A stretch of DNA of 64,000 nucleotides from Allacma fusca (lineage: Eukaryota; Arthropoda; Collembola; Symphypleona; Sminthuridae), in contig OX359247.1 of the NCBI GenBank assembly GCA_947179485.1, positions 58,811,131 through 58,875,130 on the forward strand, written 5' to 3'. The position numbers were made by a program, and so were the translations under genes. The notes under the pieces are model-generated. The model worked only from the letters and a program-made list of their open reading frames with translations, was not told the origin of the DNA and did no database searches. This document shows, in pieces, positions 50,001 to 60,078 of the stretch; within the stretch, counting starts at the first letter, position 1, and each line of letters starts with the position of its first letter.

Positions 50001-53000
50001 ATTTATATGTAAATATAATTATATATCTACATTCATGCAATGGGTGGCTGTGAGACAGGACACAGGGCTTTAGAGTGGAGAGTCCTCGCTTGTGTGAACT
50101 GTGGAGCGATAATGTAACAATCAGGTAAAAGCTTCTTAAGTTTCCTGGGCCCTTTTAATTGAATTAAGATTAAGAGGGATGAGGGGATTGAACATTTCTT
50201 ATGAAATCTATCCTTTCCTCCTTCTCTCGGATATCCCTCTTGTTTGTTCATCTCTCCTCAAACTCCAGCACTTCCTCCCTATGTTTCCTTAATTGTTAAT
50301 CATGTACATACATATGTAGCTGTCTCACAATTGATAGCTCTTCGAGTCCCACCCATCCCTTCACATGTGCATATCTATATGTTCGTCCTTCCAAATTCCT
50401 GGATTCCCAACTTAAATCCCATCCTGTGTGACGTAAATTCTCAACCCAGCAGAACCACTATACAAAAGCATCGTTACATATATTTCACCTAATGTTTTCA
50501 TACTCTTATGAGGCGAAACAATTGTCTTTAAATGGAATAATCAGGATTAAACTAAAATTAAATAAATGGGTACATAAAATTAAAAAACAAATATGATTAA
50601 ATAAATAAAATAGAATCTCAAGGGGAAAGTCAACAGTACACACGTACATAAAAATAAAATAAAAAAGCACAACTAGACCTTTGGTAGGGGGAATTCCCTG
50701 GAATGTTTTTACATTTGCTCCGATGGTATAAATATAAACCATTGTGAGCAATTCAGAATCGTATGTAAACTCTGATTTTTATTCGAGGACTACAAATGTG
50801 ACAGAAGCCCGATTGAGATGGGAAATGTACTTTTTATTTCGTAATTATAACAAGAGTTCCAAAGCGTTAGATAATTCCCACATGAAAAAAAAAGCTGTGG
50901 AGGGGAAATGAAAAAATTGTGCAATTTTTATCTCCTCTGTTTTAATTTCCTGTCATGAGGGCTATGAAAAATGGGGAAGGAATTGTTCCACGGGAATTCC
51001 CACTCACATCTGTGGAAGAGAATCATTCCCAGCTTCACATTGTTCACTTAATGACGGAGCAGTTATTGTGAGCCGGTTAGGAAAATATCTTTGTATTCAT
51101 CTGGCTCGATTAAAACTCGATATGTATACATTATGGCTGTGAGACTCGTGTTCGTAAATGATGTTCCATACATACATATGTGGACTCAAAGGGATAATTC
51201 AGAACCGCCAAAAGTTATGTGTTATGGCGGGGAAGTTGCACATGATATCCTTTCGTAGGATTCACATTTCATCCAGACGCTTCATAAATACGCTTATCTT
51301 CCCTCTAACATTTGATTTTTAATTATTTTCGGGATTCCTCAACAAACATGAAAATTATTTGGAGCAATCTCTCCCTGTTACCTCATCCCTACCATGTTTT
51401 ATTTACGCTGTCAATTACGGGCTGTTTGATTGAGAAACACTAACGTCGTATGAACCAGAAAGATTCCTTAATAGAGATGATGCTATACTGTAATATTTAT
51501 TAGGCCCGTTGTAACAAGTGTAATAATAATTATATATCGTCAGTGAAGACGTCAAAGGCCAAAGCACATTTTTTATTAAAACCAATATGATCTTCGTGCG
51601 GCTTTACAAAAATCAAAATAATCTACATGCTAAACAAAAGCAGAACTTTTTATGGGATACCAAACAAAATTCCCGGTTTCCTTATCACAGCTTTTTTAAA
51701 GCAGTCAGATGTGCACTTGTAATTTATCTTTCGCATGGGAAGTATGATCGTGAATGGATGAATTTTTGGAATGTTATAGTAATGTGAGTTGCTTTACTTA
51801 TCAGATGCACAAGTCTTCCCTGATTCATATTCTGCAGGGATTGGCAACTGTATGAAGATTAGCCAATCAGTATATCCTTACTCAGTACAGATGGGGGGGG
51901 GGTACAGTAACAGTATTGACGCTTCCATGCATAAATGACTGAGGCTTGTTGAAGTGTCGGAAAGACTTATCTTCGTTACATAGGAAAAGACTATGTGTTT
52001 TAGTGTATGTTAGGTACAGTGAATTTCAAATTAGTCCAAGATCGTCTATAAGAAAATTCCATGTCTGACAATGAGTTGTATGGAACATTCTCGTTTGCGA
52101 CAATGTTAAATTGTCTGAAGGTATTGGTAATATATAGGAAGATTTCATTGTAACCATCAAAGTGCCCCTCCACCGCTTTTAGCAGTGTCCTAATAGAGAT
52201 CGTTGCCTGTACGTATCTTATTTATATACATAGTGTCAGTGGAGAGAGAGAGGGAGAGAGAAACATAAATGGTACTTACTCCTTTACTTGTCTGCATCTT
52301 CAGTATGGAGTGCTTAGCCAGAATTATGTACATATATGTGTAGAAGTGTTTCCGTGAGTGTGTGTGTGTGTGTGTGTGTTTGTGCTCTGGGAATTCCCCC
52401 ATGGATAGCTATGATTGTTATTTTCACTTTGCGGAAGCCGTAGGAGAGATAAGCGGAGGGTGATTTGATGCATTGGGGCGAACAATTTTCTCATCTCAAC
52501 AGATGAACAGATTAGTTTACGTGCTTCATGGAAACAATAACTTCCTCATGGCTTTTCCCATTTCACTCCACATTTCTCTGTGTCTTCTCATTCTTTAACA
52601 CATGCATGCGTGAATACTGGACGTGTGGGGGTACATACATACGTGCACATCCCAGCTTCCCATATACATATGTACATGGCATATCAAAACATTTGGGGAA
52701 ATACGTCAAGACGACGAGCTTAACAGGACTCCCCAAAGGGGACTGGTGTTATTAGTGCATGAAGATGTGCTCTTTATCTGGAATGTATGACAATGCACTC
52801 TGGATATTTATTATACTCAAACTACAATGCGCCCGCAAATTAAAAACACACACAAAAGACTCAAAATATTTGTGTTCTAATAATTACATTACAAGAAGAA
52901 CAGCGGACATTATTGCTAAAAATGGGGAAACTTAAAAATATTTTTATCCGTGAAGACGTTAATTAGGCCCATATTGATAAATTTCTTGGTCTGGGAGTTT

Positions 53001-53265
53001 ATGTTGCCGCAGCTCATCGCCATTTATTAGTTTATAATGGAGAATCTTTAAATGTTATGAAATTCTAATTTCCTGTACAGATTTCTATTATTTTGTCAAA
53101 ACAATTCAATTTTAGCAAACTGTAAACTCTCAAGTGCCCCAATTACGATGAAAACATCTGTACATATGAGGAAACAGCTTTTGGGTTCATTTTGAGACAA
53201 CTACAGGTACAAATTTTAAATAATGTTGTTTGTTCGATAATTGAATTAATATGAGGTATGTGTAG
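47015..53265. other. Non-coding stretch, no gene seen
   Basis: No supported gene. A MITE-like left end starts at 47141 (TACAGTCAAATCTCTGTAAT) with an inverted CGTTATAGCGAGACTATATTGTA near 47182-47204. AT-rich ATGT-type tracts fill 47280-48020. There are a poly-G run (about 51893-51902), a possible transposon terminus at 51534-51554 and a (GT)n tract at 52357-52379. Confidence 0.55.
52357..52379. repeat. (GT)n microsatellite
   Basis: Uninterrupted GT tract of about 23 bp. Confidence 0.85.
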
Positions 53266-53394
53266 ATATCGTCGGCTAAACTTCCTAACCGGCTATAATT
53301 TAAAATGCCTAAAATGAAAACCGGCTATAGCGCTTCCGCTAGAAACTCTAAAGTGAAACCCGGCCATAATTCCCTTTGCAGTGTATCATGTAAG

Positions 53395-53518
53395 TGGAGT
53401 GGAGTTTACCTCCACTATCCCACAATTCCCCTCCACTTCCAGTCCACTTCGAAACCACTACCGTTAACTTCCCTCCACTACCCTCCACTTCGCCTCCTCT
53501 TCCCCTCCACTTCCCCTT
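53395..53518. repeat. C-rich minisatellite, left fragment cut off by the retrotransposon
   Basis: CCCTCCACTTCC-type units continue, on the other side of the retrotransposon, into the array at 58764-59405. The last five bases, CCCTT (53514-53518), are duplicated at 58759-58763. Confidence 0.8.
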
Positions 53519-53880
53519 TGTATTATTCTCGTGAGGTAGCGTGAATGGAAAATGAATGATGAGAATAACGACGTTGTAGAATAGGAAAGAAGAGAGTATT
53601 TATTCAAGAAAGTCCGAATGTGTAAAGAGGGAGAGAAGAGATAGGTAAGGTGTGTAAAGTGTGAGAGTCGGAGGAAGAGTCCTCGTGGGCATGAGAGTGT
53701 ATATTCTCAGGCCCTGCAATGGTAAGGATTGTGAGTGCAGGTTGAGACAGGATTATTCCTGTTGAGACAAGAATAGACAGGAACGGGCGAGGTAGGACGT
53801 GTGGGCAAATGACACGTGCCAATGTACATACATACATGAATGCTCATATAATAATGCCTTGTATATGTAATCTTCACACA
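53519..53880 (-). repeat. 3' LTR of the gypsy element
   Basis: 362 bp, identical to the other LTR except for one base at 53701. Read on the minus strand it starts TGTGTGAAGA and ends AATAATACA. A minus-strand AATAAA lies at 53599-53604 and is a candidate polyadenylation signal. The 77-residue open frame inside it is not a gene. Confidence 0.96.
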
Positions 53881-53890
53881 TCCTCTCCAT
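53881..53890 (-). promoter_or_regulatory. Polypurine tract for plus-strand DNA priming
   Basis: On the minus strand the bases directly inside the 3' LTR read ATGGAGAGGA, with GGAGAGGA touching the LTR. This is the expected place and composition for the RNase H-resistant primer of second-strand synthesis. Confidence 0.75.
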
Positions 53891-53951
53891 TAAGATTGCA
53901 AAATCTGTAAATGTAAAAGAATTGAAACAATAACATAGCATGTGAAAATGA

Positions 53952-56900
53952 TTATGATGCTACATATTTATCCGGTTTCTTCGTAATTCTTCCGGATCTG
54001 GTCTTCTGTACTGGCTCGGATCTACTTGGTCTTGGGAGAGTAGATGCTTTGGCTTGGATAGGACTCGGAGTCTTGACCTGTTTGAAGGGACTGGGAGTCG
54101 TACTATACGGGATGATCTCAGTCTTCGCCGGGCTTGGCGTTGAAGGTGGTTCTTCGGGAGGTGTCACAAACTCTTGTTTCTTGACTGGAGTTGTCATGGG
54201 ATATAGTTGTGAAGTATTCCTTCTGTAGGTTCCCTGTGGAGTTTGTACGTTATAGGACCTGGGCTCCTTGGTTGGGCTTTGGATGGTTCCAAAAGTTTGT
54301 TTGTCCTTGATCCAGACTTGCTGTCCAATGTGAAGCTCTGGCTTTTCAACGACACCGTGTCGCTTGTCGAAATTCTCCTTGCTCTTCAGTTTCTTGGAGA
54401 CTTCTAAATCTTTAACTTTCTTCGCATTGACTGCCCTAGGTTGTAGTAACTTCGGAGTTATGGGCAAGCTTGTCTTAAGTCGGCGTCCCATCAATAACTG
54501 AGATGGACTGTATCCGTTGTCCAATGGAGTACTCCTGTACTCTAGTAATGCTTCTTGAAAATCTTTAGGATTTTTCTTTAGCAATTGTTTGATGGTTTTG
54601 ACCATCACCTCGATGAACCCATTGCTTTGTGGGTAATGAGGACTGGATGTAGTATGCTGGAATCCCCATTTGGTTGCAAATGATTTAAATGCCTCTTGGA
54701 ACTGAGGGCCATTGTCTGATCTGACAATGTCTGGTATGCCGTGTCTGGCAAAGATTGATTTGCAATGTTGGATAATTGAATCTGAGGTGGTACTCGATAA
54801 TGGCACTATCTCCGGGTATCTTGAGTAATAGTCGGAGACTATTAAGTAGTTTCTTCCTTCGTTGTGGAAGAGGTCCATGCCTATGGTTGACCATGGACGG
54901 GTCGGAAACTCACTTGAAATTAGTGGCTCCATCCTCTCCTTTCGGTGAGGGATGCAAGTTTTACAATTATTAATTAACTTGCGAATATCTCTCGAAATTC
55001 CGGGCCACCACACGGAAGTGCGGGCCCTGGCCCTTGCCTTGGAAATTCCCATGTGTCCTGCATGGACACGTTGTAAGAGCTCTGATTGTAAAATCTTGGG
55101 AATGATGAGGCGGTTGCCTCTCATCAGTAGGTTTCCCTGGACTGTAATCTCATCCTTGTGAGTGTAAAACGGTTTAAGCTCATCTGTAAGTTCCTTCAAA
55201 GGAGGCCATCCGGTACGGCTGTACTCGGCTAACTGCTTGCATGTATCGTCCTTCAGTTGGCTCTCCTTGATTTCTTCAAGTTTGGTAAGTACCCCTCTCG
55301 GTAGGGAATCAATGTGTAATGAGACTGCTGCATCGCAGTCGGCTGTAAAATCTTGATCTCCCACTGTAGGAAGTGGGTGCCTGGATAGGAAATCCGCAGC
55401 AATCAAATTCTTGCCTGGTGTATGGAATATACTAAAGTCATATCTCATCATACGTAATCTGAATCTTTGGAGTCGAGGTGATAACTCGTCCAAGTGTTTT
55501 GTCTTCAGGATGGCTAGAAGTGGCTTGTGGTCGGTTTCAACCTGAAACTGTAAGCCCGTTAGAAATGTTTGAAACTTCTCACATGCCCAAACAATGCCTA
55601 AGCACTCTTTCTCAATTTGAGCATAGTTCTTCTCAGCTGATGAGAGTGTGCGGGAAGCACACGCAACTAGTCTCCAATTGCCATCTGGTTGCTTTTGCTT
55701 GAGTATAGCTCCTAAGCCGAAAGATGACGCATCTGTTGATACGGTAGTTGGAGAATTTGGATTGTAGATCGCGAGCACAGGGGCGGACGTTAACAGGCTT
55801 GTCAACGTGGCATGTGCTTGCTTTTCTATACTTCCCCACTTGAACTCTGCATCCTTTTGTAATAATGCGTATAGAGGTTGCATTATAGTGGACAGGTTCG
55901 GGATGAATTGTCCCACGTACATGATGAATCCTACGAAACTTCGTACATCAGAAGTATCCTTTGGTGTAGGTAGGTTGGTAATGGCTCTTAGCCGTTTTGG
56001 ATCAATTTCAATTCCTTGGGCTGATATGATATGTCCTAGGAACTTGACTTTCTTGACCCCAAATTCGCATTTATCTGCGTTCAATGTAATGCCTTTGTCC
56101 TGTAGACGTTGTAAAACCAGTCTAAGGTTTCGGTCATGTTCATCCTGGGTTTTCCCCCAGACGAGCCAATCATCCGTATGATGGATGACAGGTAGTCCAG
56201 TTAAAGCTTCTGACATTCTCTTCTGGTAGTGCTCTGGAGCACTGCTAATACCGAAGGGTAGTCTCAAGCAGCAATATCTCCCAAAAGGAGTGATAAATGT
56301 AGTTAATTTCTGACTATCCTCTGCTAGTCTAATTTGGTGAAATCCTTGACGATTGTCACCTTTTGAGAAAATAATTGCACCCTGAATCTTAGCTAATGTC
56401 TCTGAGACTATTGGCATGGGATGAAACTCCCTAGCTATGGATTCATTCAGTTTTGTGAAATCTTTGCAGAGTCTTATGTCGCCATTGGGTTTCCTAACAA
56501 CTACAATGGGTGAGCACCAATCAGTGGGCTCATCTATGGGTTTGATAACCCCCTGTTTCACTAACTTGTCTAACTCTGCCTTGAGTTTATCAAGAAGTGG
56601 GATTGCAACTTTTCTAGGCTGAGCTATGGCATACGGCTGAGCTCCTTCTTTAAGCCTAATTGTGTAGGGTTGTGACATTGTACCTAAACCCTCAAATAAT
56701 TTTGGAAATTCTGACTGAGGAACTACGCTAGTGTAGTTTCCTACCATATCAATTGAATTATTTGTAAGCTTGATTAATTTCAAATCCAAGCATTCATTGC
56801 GCCCTAATAGCGGCTGTCTAAGACCCATGGCAACGTAAATGTCTGCCTTGGTTGTGTGGGCCTTGTAAGATAAAATAGCTTTGAACCTACCAGTGATTTG

Positions 56901-57974
56901 CAGAGCTGTACCGTTAGCTGCTCTAAATGCACGGTCTGTAGGTCTCAGGTGAGGAATCGCCCTCGATAGTGAAGTTTGGAAAATGTGTTCCGGAATTATT
57001 GTAAAATCCGCACCGGTATCCAGTTTGAAAATGATGGGGACATTTCCCACCGTGACTGCAGTTGACCAGCTACGCTTGGGATGATCTTCAGCCAAGTTGG
57101 GGGTTGTACTTGACCTCCCGTTAATCCTGCTGACTTCTCCCGTAAAAGCACTGTGGTCTGAGTCGTCATCCGTAATTTCTGTAACCTCCTCAGCAACTTC
57201 ATGTACTTTGGGTTTAGATTTGGATTTGGATTTACACATCTTCGCATAATGGCCTAATTTGCCGCAATTGTTGCACTTTTTCTCTTTAGCGGGGCATTCT
57301 TCCTTGGAATGTTTAGTTGCTCCACCGCAGTTGTAGCATTCCCATTTGTTTGTAGTTTTGTTATTAGGTTTTCCTTTGAACCGGGAGCCTTTCTTCATGA
57401 AGACTCTGTCCGCGTCCGAAGTTTTCCCAGAAATAACATCTTGCTGTAGTTTTAGCTTTGCTTGCATTTTGACATAAGTGGTTGCCTCTTCAAGAGTAAG
57501 CTTGTCCCTAGCTTGTAATTGCATGGACGCAGTTCTGTCTTGGCACCCTGTGAGTATTCTGTCACGAATTAACTCATCTTGTAAAGATTGATAATTGCAG
57601 GTGCTGGCTAACTTATGTAAAGCCGTGATGAACTCATCAACTGTTTCACCTTCCCTCTGTACTCGGGAATTAAATACGACTCGCTCCACTAAAACGTTCA
57701 CTTTGCCTATGAAATAAGCATGGAATGCTGCACAAACTTTATCAAAGTCCTTATTGTCTGCTTTACTCAATTGGAATGCATCACGGATGTCATCCGCATT
57801 CCCCTTCATATGATAAAGCATGGAGTCTATCTTATCTTCATCGTCTGTAATTTTTGTTAATTTAACAAACCTCTGGAATCTTCGTATCCAAGACGTCCAT
57901 TCCGTAGGAGTATCATATGGAAATGGGTCAGGCTGTGATAAAGGATTTAGAGGTGTTGGCGCTGGATTTGCCAT
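53952..57974 (-). CDS. Gag-Pol polyprotein of a Ty3/gypsy retrotransposon, intact
   Basis: One uninterrupted 1340-residue frame encodes the whole protein set. Residues 1-195 are Gag-like, followed by two zinc knuckles (C213/C216/H222/C227 with five residues before the His, and C234/C237/H242/C247). The aspartic protease has DTGA at 319-322. Reverse transcriptase has Asp540 in FSKGDNRQGF and D601-D602 in HHTDDWLVWG; the usual Tyr of the YxDD box is His. RNase H has D748, E788 and D815. Integrase has a zinc-binding HAGH (971) ... CKTC (1004), then D1034, D1087 and E1122, with 34 residues between the last two, one fewer than the usual 35. A GPY/F-like segment ends in YRRNTSQL (1250-1257), and a Ser/Thr/Pro-rich tail follows. 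Gag and Pol share one frame, so no frameshift is needed. No catalytic residue is missing, so it is probably functional. Confidence 0.97.
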   Translation of the reverse strand: MANPAPTPLNPLSQPDPFPYDTPTEWTSWIRRFQRFVKLTKITDDEDKIDSMLYHMKGNADDIRDAFQLSKADNKDFDKVCAAFHAYFIGKVNVLVERVVFNSRVQREGETVDEFITALHKLASTCNYQSLQDELIRDRILTGCQDRTASMQLQARDKLTLEEATTYVKMQAKLKLQQDVISGKTSDADRVFMKKGSRFKGKPNNKTTNKWECYNCGGATKHSKEECPAKEKKCNNCGKLGHYAKMCKSKSKSKPKVHEVAEEVTEITDDDSDHSAFTGEVSRINGRSSTTPNLAEDHPKRSWSTAVTVGNVPIIFKLDTGADFTIIPEHIFQTSLSRAIPHLRPTDRAFRAANGTALQITGRFKAILSYKAHTTKADIYVAMGLRQPLLGRNECLDLKLIKLTNNSIDMVGNYTSVVPQSEFPKLFEGLGTMSQPYTIRLKEGAQPYAIAQPRKVAIPLLDKLKAELDKLVKQGVIKPIDEPTDWCSPIVVVRKPNGDIRLCKDFTKLNESIAREFHPMPIVSETLAKIQGAIIFSKGDNRQGFHQIRLAEDSQKLTTFITPFGRYCCLRLPFGISSAPEHYQKRMSEALTGLPVIHHTDDWLVWGKTQDEHDRNLRLVLQRLQDKGITLNADKCEFGVKKVKFLGHIISAQGIEIDPKRLRAITNLPTPKDTSDVRSFVGFIMYVGQFIPNLSTIMQPLYALLQKDAEFKWGSIEKQAHATLTSLLTSAPVLAIYNPNSPTTVSTDASSFGLGAILKQKQPDGNWRLVACASRTLSSAEKNYAQIEKECLGIVWACEKFQTFLTGLQFQVETDHKPLLAILKTKHLDELSPRLQRFRLRMMRYDFSIFHTPGKNLIAADFLSRHPLPTVGDQDFTADCDAAVSLHIDSLPRGVLTKLEEIKESQLKDDTCKQLAEYSRTGWPPLKELTDELKPFYTHKDEITVQGNLLMRGNRLIIPKILQSELLQRVHAGHMGISKARARARTSVWWPGISRDIRKLINNCKTCIPHRKERMEPLISSEFPTRPWSTIGMDLFHNEGRNYLIVSDYYSRYPEIVPLSSTTSDSIIQHCKSIFARHGIPDIVRSDNGPQFQEAFKSFATKWGFQHTTSSPHYPQSNGFIEVMVKTIKQLLKKNPKDFQEALLEYRSTPLDNGYSPSQLLMGRRLKTSLPITPKLLQPRAVNAKKVKDLEVSKKLKSKENFDKRHGVVEKPELHIGQQVWIKDKQTFGTIQSPTKEPRSYNVQTPQGTYRRNTSQLYPMTTPVKKQEFVTPPEEPPSTPSPAKTEIIPYSTTPSPFKQVKTPSPIQAKASTLPRPSRSEPVQKTRSGRITKKPDKYVAS

Positions 57975-58396
57975 TTTGAAAAGTGAAGAAAATAGGACTT
58001 AAAGTCGTTGAACTTGAGAAAACTTTTGGAAAGTACAATTTACACGCGCAAAGTGTAGAAGATGCAGTTGTAAGGGTGAGAAAACTGTCCGCTTACAATG
58101 CACGAGTTCGAAAACTATCACCCGTATATATGCACTATACGGCAAATCTGTATGTAATATACAGAGCAGGCGGACTGCTATAGTTTCCCTGCTTCTTCCC
58201 TCCGCTCACGCAGTGAGGGTGGCTGGAGTGCACACACGAAGGTCTAAGTATACACTTTTCTTGAACGTGCCACGCGTCTCTCTCTCTCACTTGGAGATGG
58301 TCTCCATCTTGAAAATCTGAGAACTATTGCACTTTTGGATGAATACCCGTCAAAATTTCGAAAAGTTGGCGTAAAATTCGTACACCGCTGTCACCA
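57975..58396 (-). promoter_or_regulatory. 5' leader of the gypsy element with primer-binding site
   Basis: Between the 5' LTR and the Gag-Pol start lies a 422-bp non-coding leader. Directly inside the LTR the minus strand reads TGGTGACAGCGGTGTACG (58379-58396); the leading TGG is the usual complement of a tRNA CCA end, so this is the likely primer-binding site. I cannot name the primer tRNA. A plus-strand open frame across this leader is noise. Confidence 0.65.
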
Positions 58397-58758
58397 TGTA
58401 TTATTCTCGTGAGGTAGCGTGAATGGAAAATGAATGATGAGAATAACGACGTTGTAGAATAGGAAAGAAGAGAGTATTTATTCAAGAAAGTCCGAATGTG
58501 TAAAGAGGGAGAGAAGAGATAGGTAAGGTGTGTAAAGTGTGAGAGTCGGAGGAAGAGTCCTCGTGGGCATGAGAGTGTGTATTCTCAGGCCCTGCAATGG
58601 TAAGGATTGTGAGTGCAGGTTGAGACAGGATTATTCCTGTTGAGACAAGAATAGACAGGAACGGGCGAGGTAGGACGTGTGGGCAAATGACACGTGCCAA
58701 TGTACATACATACATGAATGCTCATATAATAATGCCTTGTATATGTAATCTTCACACA
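58397..58758 (-). repeat. 5' LTR of the gypsy element
   Basis: 362 bp, TG..CA ends, with one base different from its partner (G at 58579). It carries the promoter for the minus-strand element; an ATTATATG stretch near its upstream end is a possible TATA-like site. Confidence 0.96.
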
Positions 58759-58763
58759 CCCTT

Positions 58764-59405
58764 CAAATACTCAACCCCTCCACTTCCCCTTCAAATACTC
58801 AACCCTCCACTTTCTTACCACTTCCATTTCAAATACATAACCCCACCACTTTTCCTCCACTTTCCCTCCACATCCATTTCAAATACATAACCCCACCACT
58901 TTTCCTCCCCTTTCCCTCCACTTCCCCTTTAAATGCTCAACCCCTCCACTTACCCTCCACTTCCATTTCAAATACATAACCCCACCACTTTTCCTCCACT
59001 TTCCCTCCACTTCTCATTTAAATACTCAACCCCTCCACTTACCCTCCACTCCATTTCAAATACATAACCCCACCACTTTTCCTCCACTTTTCCTCCACTT
59101 TCCCTCCACTTCCCCTTTAAATACTCAACACCTCCACTTACCTTTTACTCCATTTCAAATACATGACCCCACCACTTTTCCTCCACTTTCCCTCCACTTC
59201 CCCTTTAAATACTTAACCCCTCCACTTACCCTCCACTTCCATTTCAAATACATAACCCCACCACTTTTCCTCCACTTTCCCTCCACTTCCCTTTTAAATA
59301 CTCAACCCCTCCACTTACCCTCCACTTCTATTTCAAATACATAACCCCACCACTTTTCCTCCGCTTCCCCTTCTTATACTCAACCCCTCCACTTCCCCTC
59401 CACTT
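58764..59405. repeat. C-rich minisatellite, about 88-bp units
   Basis: The phrase CAAATACATAACCCCACCAC recurs about seven times, each followed by TTTCCTCCACTTTCCCTCC and then an AAATACTCAACCCC block. One complete unit is 88 bp, and units differ by small indels and point changes. The array is the right-hand continuation of 53395-53518. Confidence 0.9.
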
Positions 59406-59412
59406 CTCCTCT

Positions 59413-59880
59413 CAGTATTAAATGAAGGGGAAGTGGAGGGGAAGTGGAGGGGAAGTGGAGGGGTATGTAATTGTAGGTTGAGTGGAGGGAAAGTGGAGGG
59501 GTATGTAATTGTAGGTTGAGTGGAGGGAAAGTGGAGGGGTATGTAATTGTAGGTTGAGTGGAGGGAAAGTGGAGGGGTATGTAATTGTAGGTTAAGTGGA
59601 GGGGTATATAATTGAAGGGGAAGTGGAGGGAAAGTGGAGGGAAGTTGAGGGAAAATGGAAAGAAAGTGGAGGGAAAGTGGAGGGGAATGTAATTGAAGGG
59701 TAAGCGGACGGGAAGTGGAGGGGAATGTAATTGAAGGGCAAGTGGAGGGGAATGTAATTGAGGGGTAAGCGGAGGGTAAGTGGTGGGGAGTGTAACATAA
59801 TGTGAGGTGGAGGTTAAGTGGTGTGGAAATGGAGGGGAAAGGAAGTGGACTGGAGGTGGAGGGGAAGTGGAGGGGAAATA
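59413..59880. repeat. G-rich minisatellite, inverted counterpart, about 38-bp units
   Basis: The strand bias flips at about 59413: GGAAGTGGAGGGG units replace CCCTCCACTTCC. A 38-bp unit (TAGGTTGAGTGGAGGGAAAG then TGGAGGGGTATGTAATTG) repeats about four times at 59470-59605, followed by more diverged units. The minus-strand 219-residue open frame here is a translation of the repeat and not a gene. Confidence 0.9.
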
Positions 59881-60078
59881 ATGGGATGGAGAGTATAGAT
59901 GTAGTACGTATGGTAGTACGTACGTGGGGATTAGTGTAAGGGGAGCGGAAGGTGTGGTCAAGTTAAGGGAAATGGGGGAATTATGGCTGTTGTGAGTATT
60001 GAGCGACAGCGCTAAATAGCCGGTCTGTATTCTAAGCATTTTTTATTTTAGCCGGTTAGGAAGTTTCACCGACGATAT

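Larger units (their letters stand above)
53519..58758 (-). mobile_element. Complete Ty3/gypsy LTR retrotransposon (5,240 bp)
   Basis: Two 362-bp direct repeats (53519-53880 and 58397-58758) with TG..CA ends enclose a minus-strand Gag-Pol frame. CCCTT flanks both sides as a 5-bp target duplication. The domain order protease, reverse transcriptase, RNase H, integrase is that of Ty3/gypsy (Metaviridae-type) elements, and no envelope-like frame follows. Only one base differs between the LTRs (A at 53701, G at 58579), so insertion was recent. It may still be mobile. Confidence 0.96.
53266..60078. mobile_element. TIR-bounded fold-back-type element with inverted minisatellites, interrupted by a gypsy retrotransposon
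   Basis: The left end starts ATATCGTCGG at 53266, followed by AAACTTCCTAACCGGCTA. The right end is the inverse of the same series, finishing CCGACGATAT at 60078. Similarity continues inward for about 110 bp, through a second CCGGCTAT copy and a GCCATAATTCCC block, so these are true long terminal inverted repeats. Between them lie a C-rich minisatellite (53395-53518 and 58764-59405) and its inverted, G-rich counterpart (59413-59880). Removing the 5,240-bp retrotransposon and its duplicated 5 bp leaves about 1.57 kb with no transposase, so it is non-autonomous. No clear target duplication was found outside the ends. The superfamily is unknown. Confidence 0.7.

Noticed and set aside
53604-58715. 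Two almost identical 77-residue open frames (53604-53837 and 58482-58715)
   Set aside because: Both lie inside the two LTRs and differ only where the LTRs differ; they are non-coding shadows of the LTR.
59380-60039. 219-residue minus-strand open frame rich in P, S, L, H
   Set aside because: It is a direct translation of the G-rich minisatellite and its edge; the peptide repeats with the DNA unit and has no domain.
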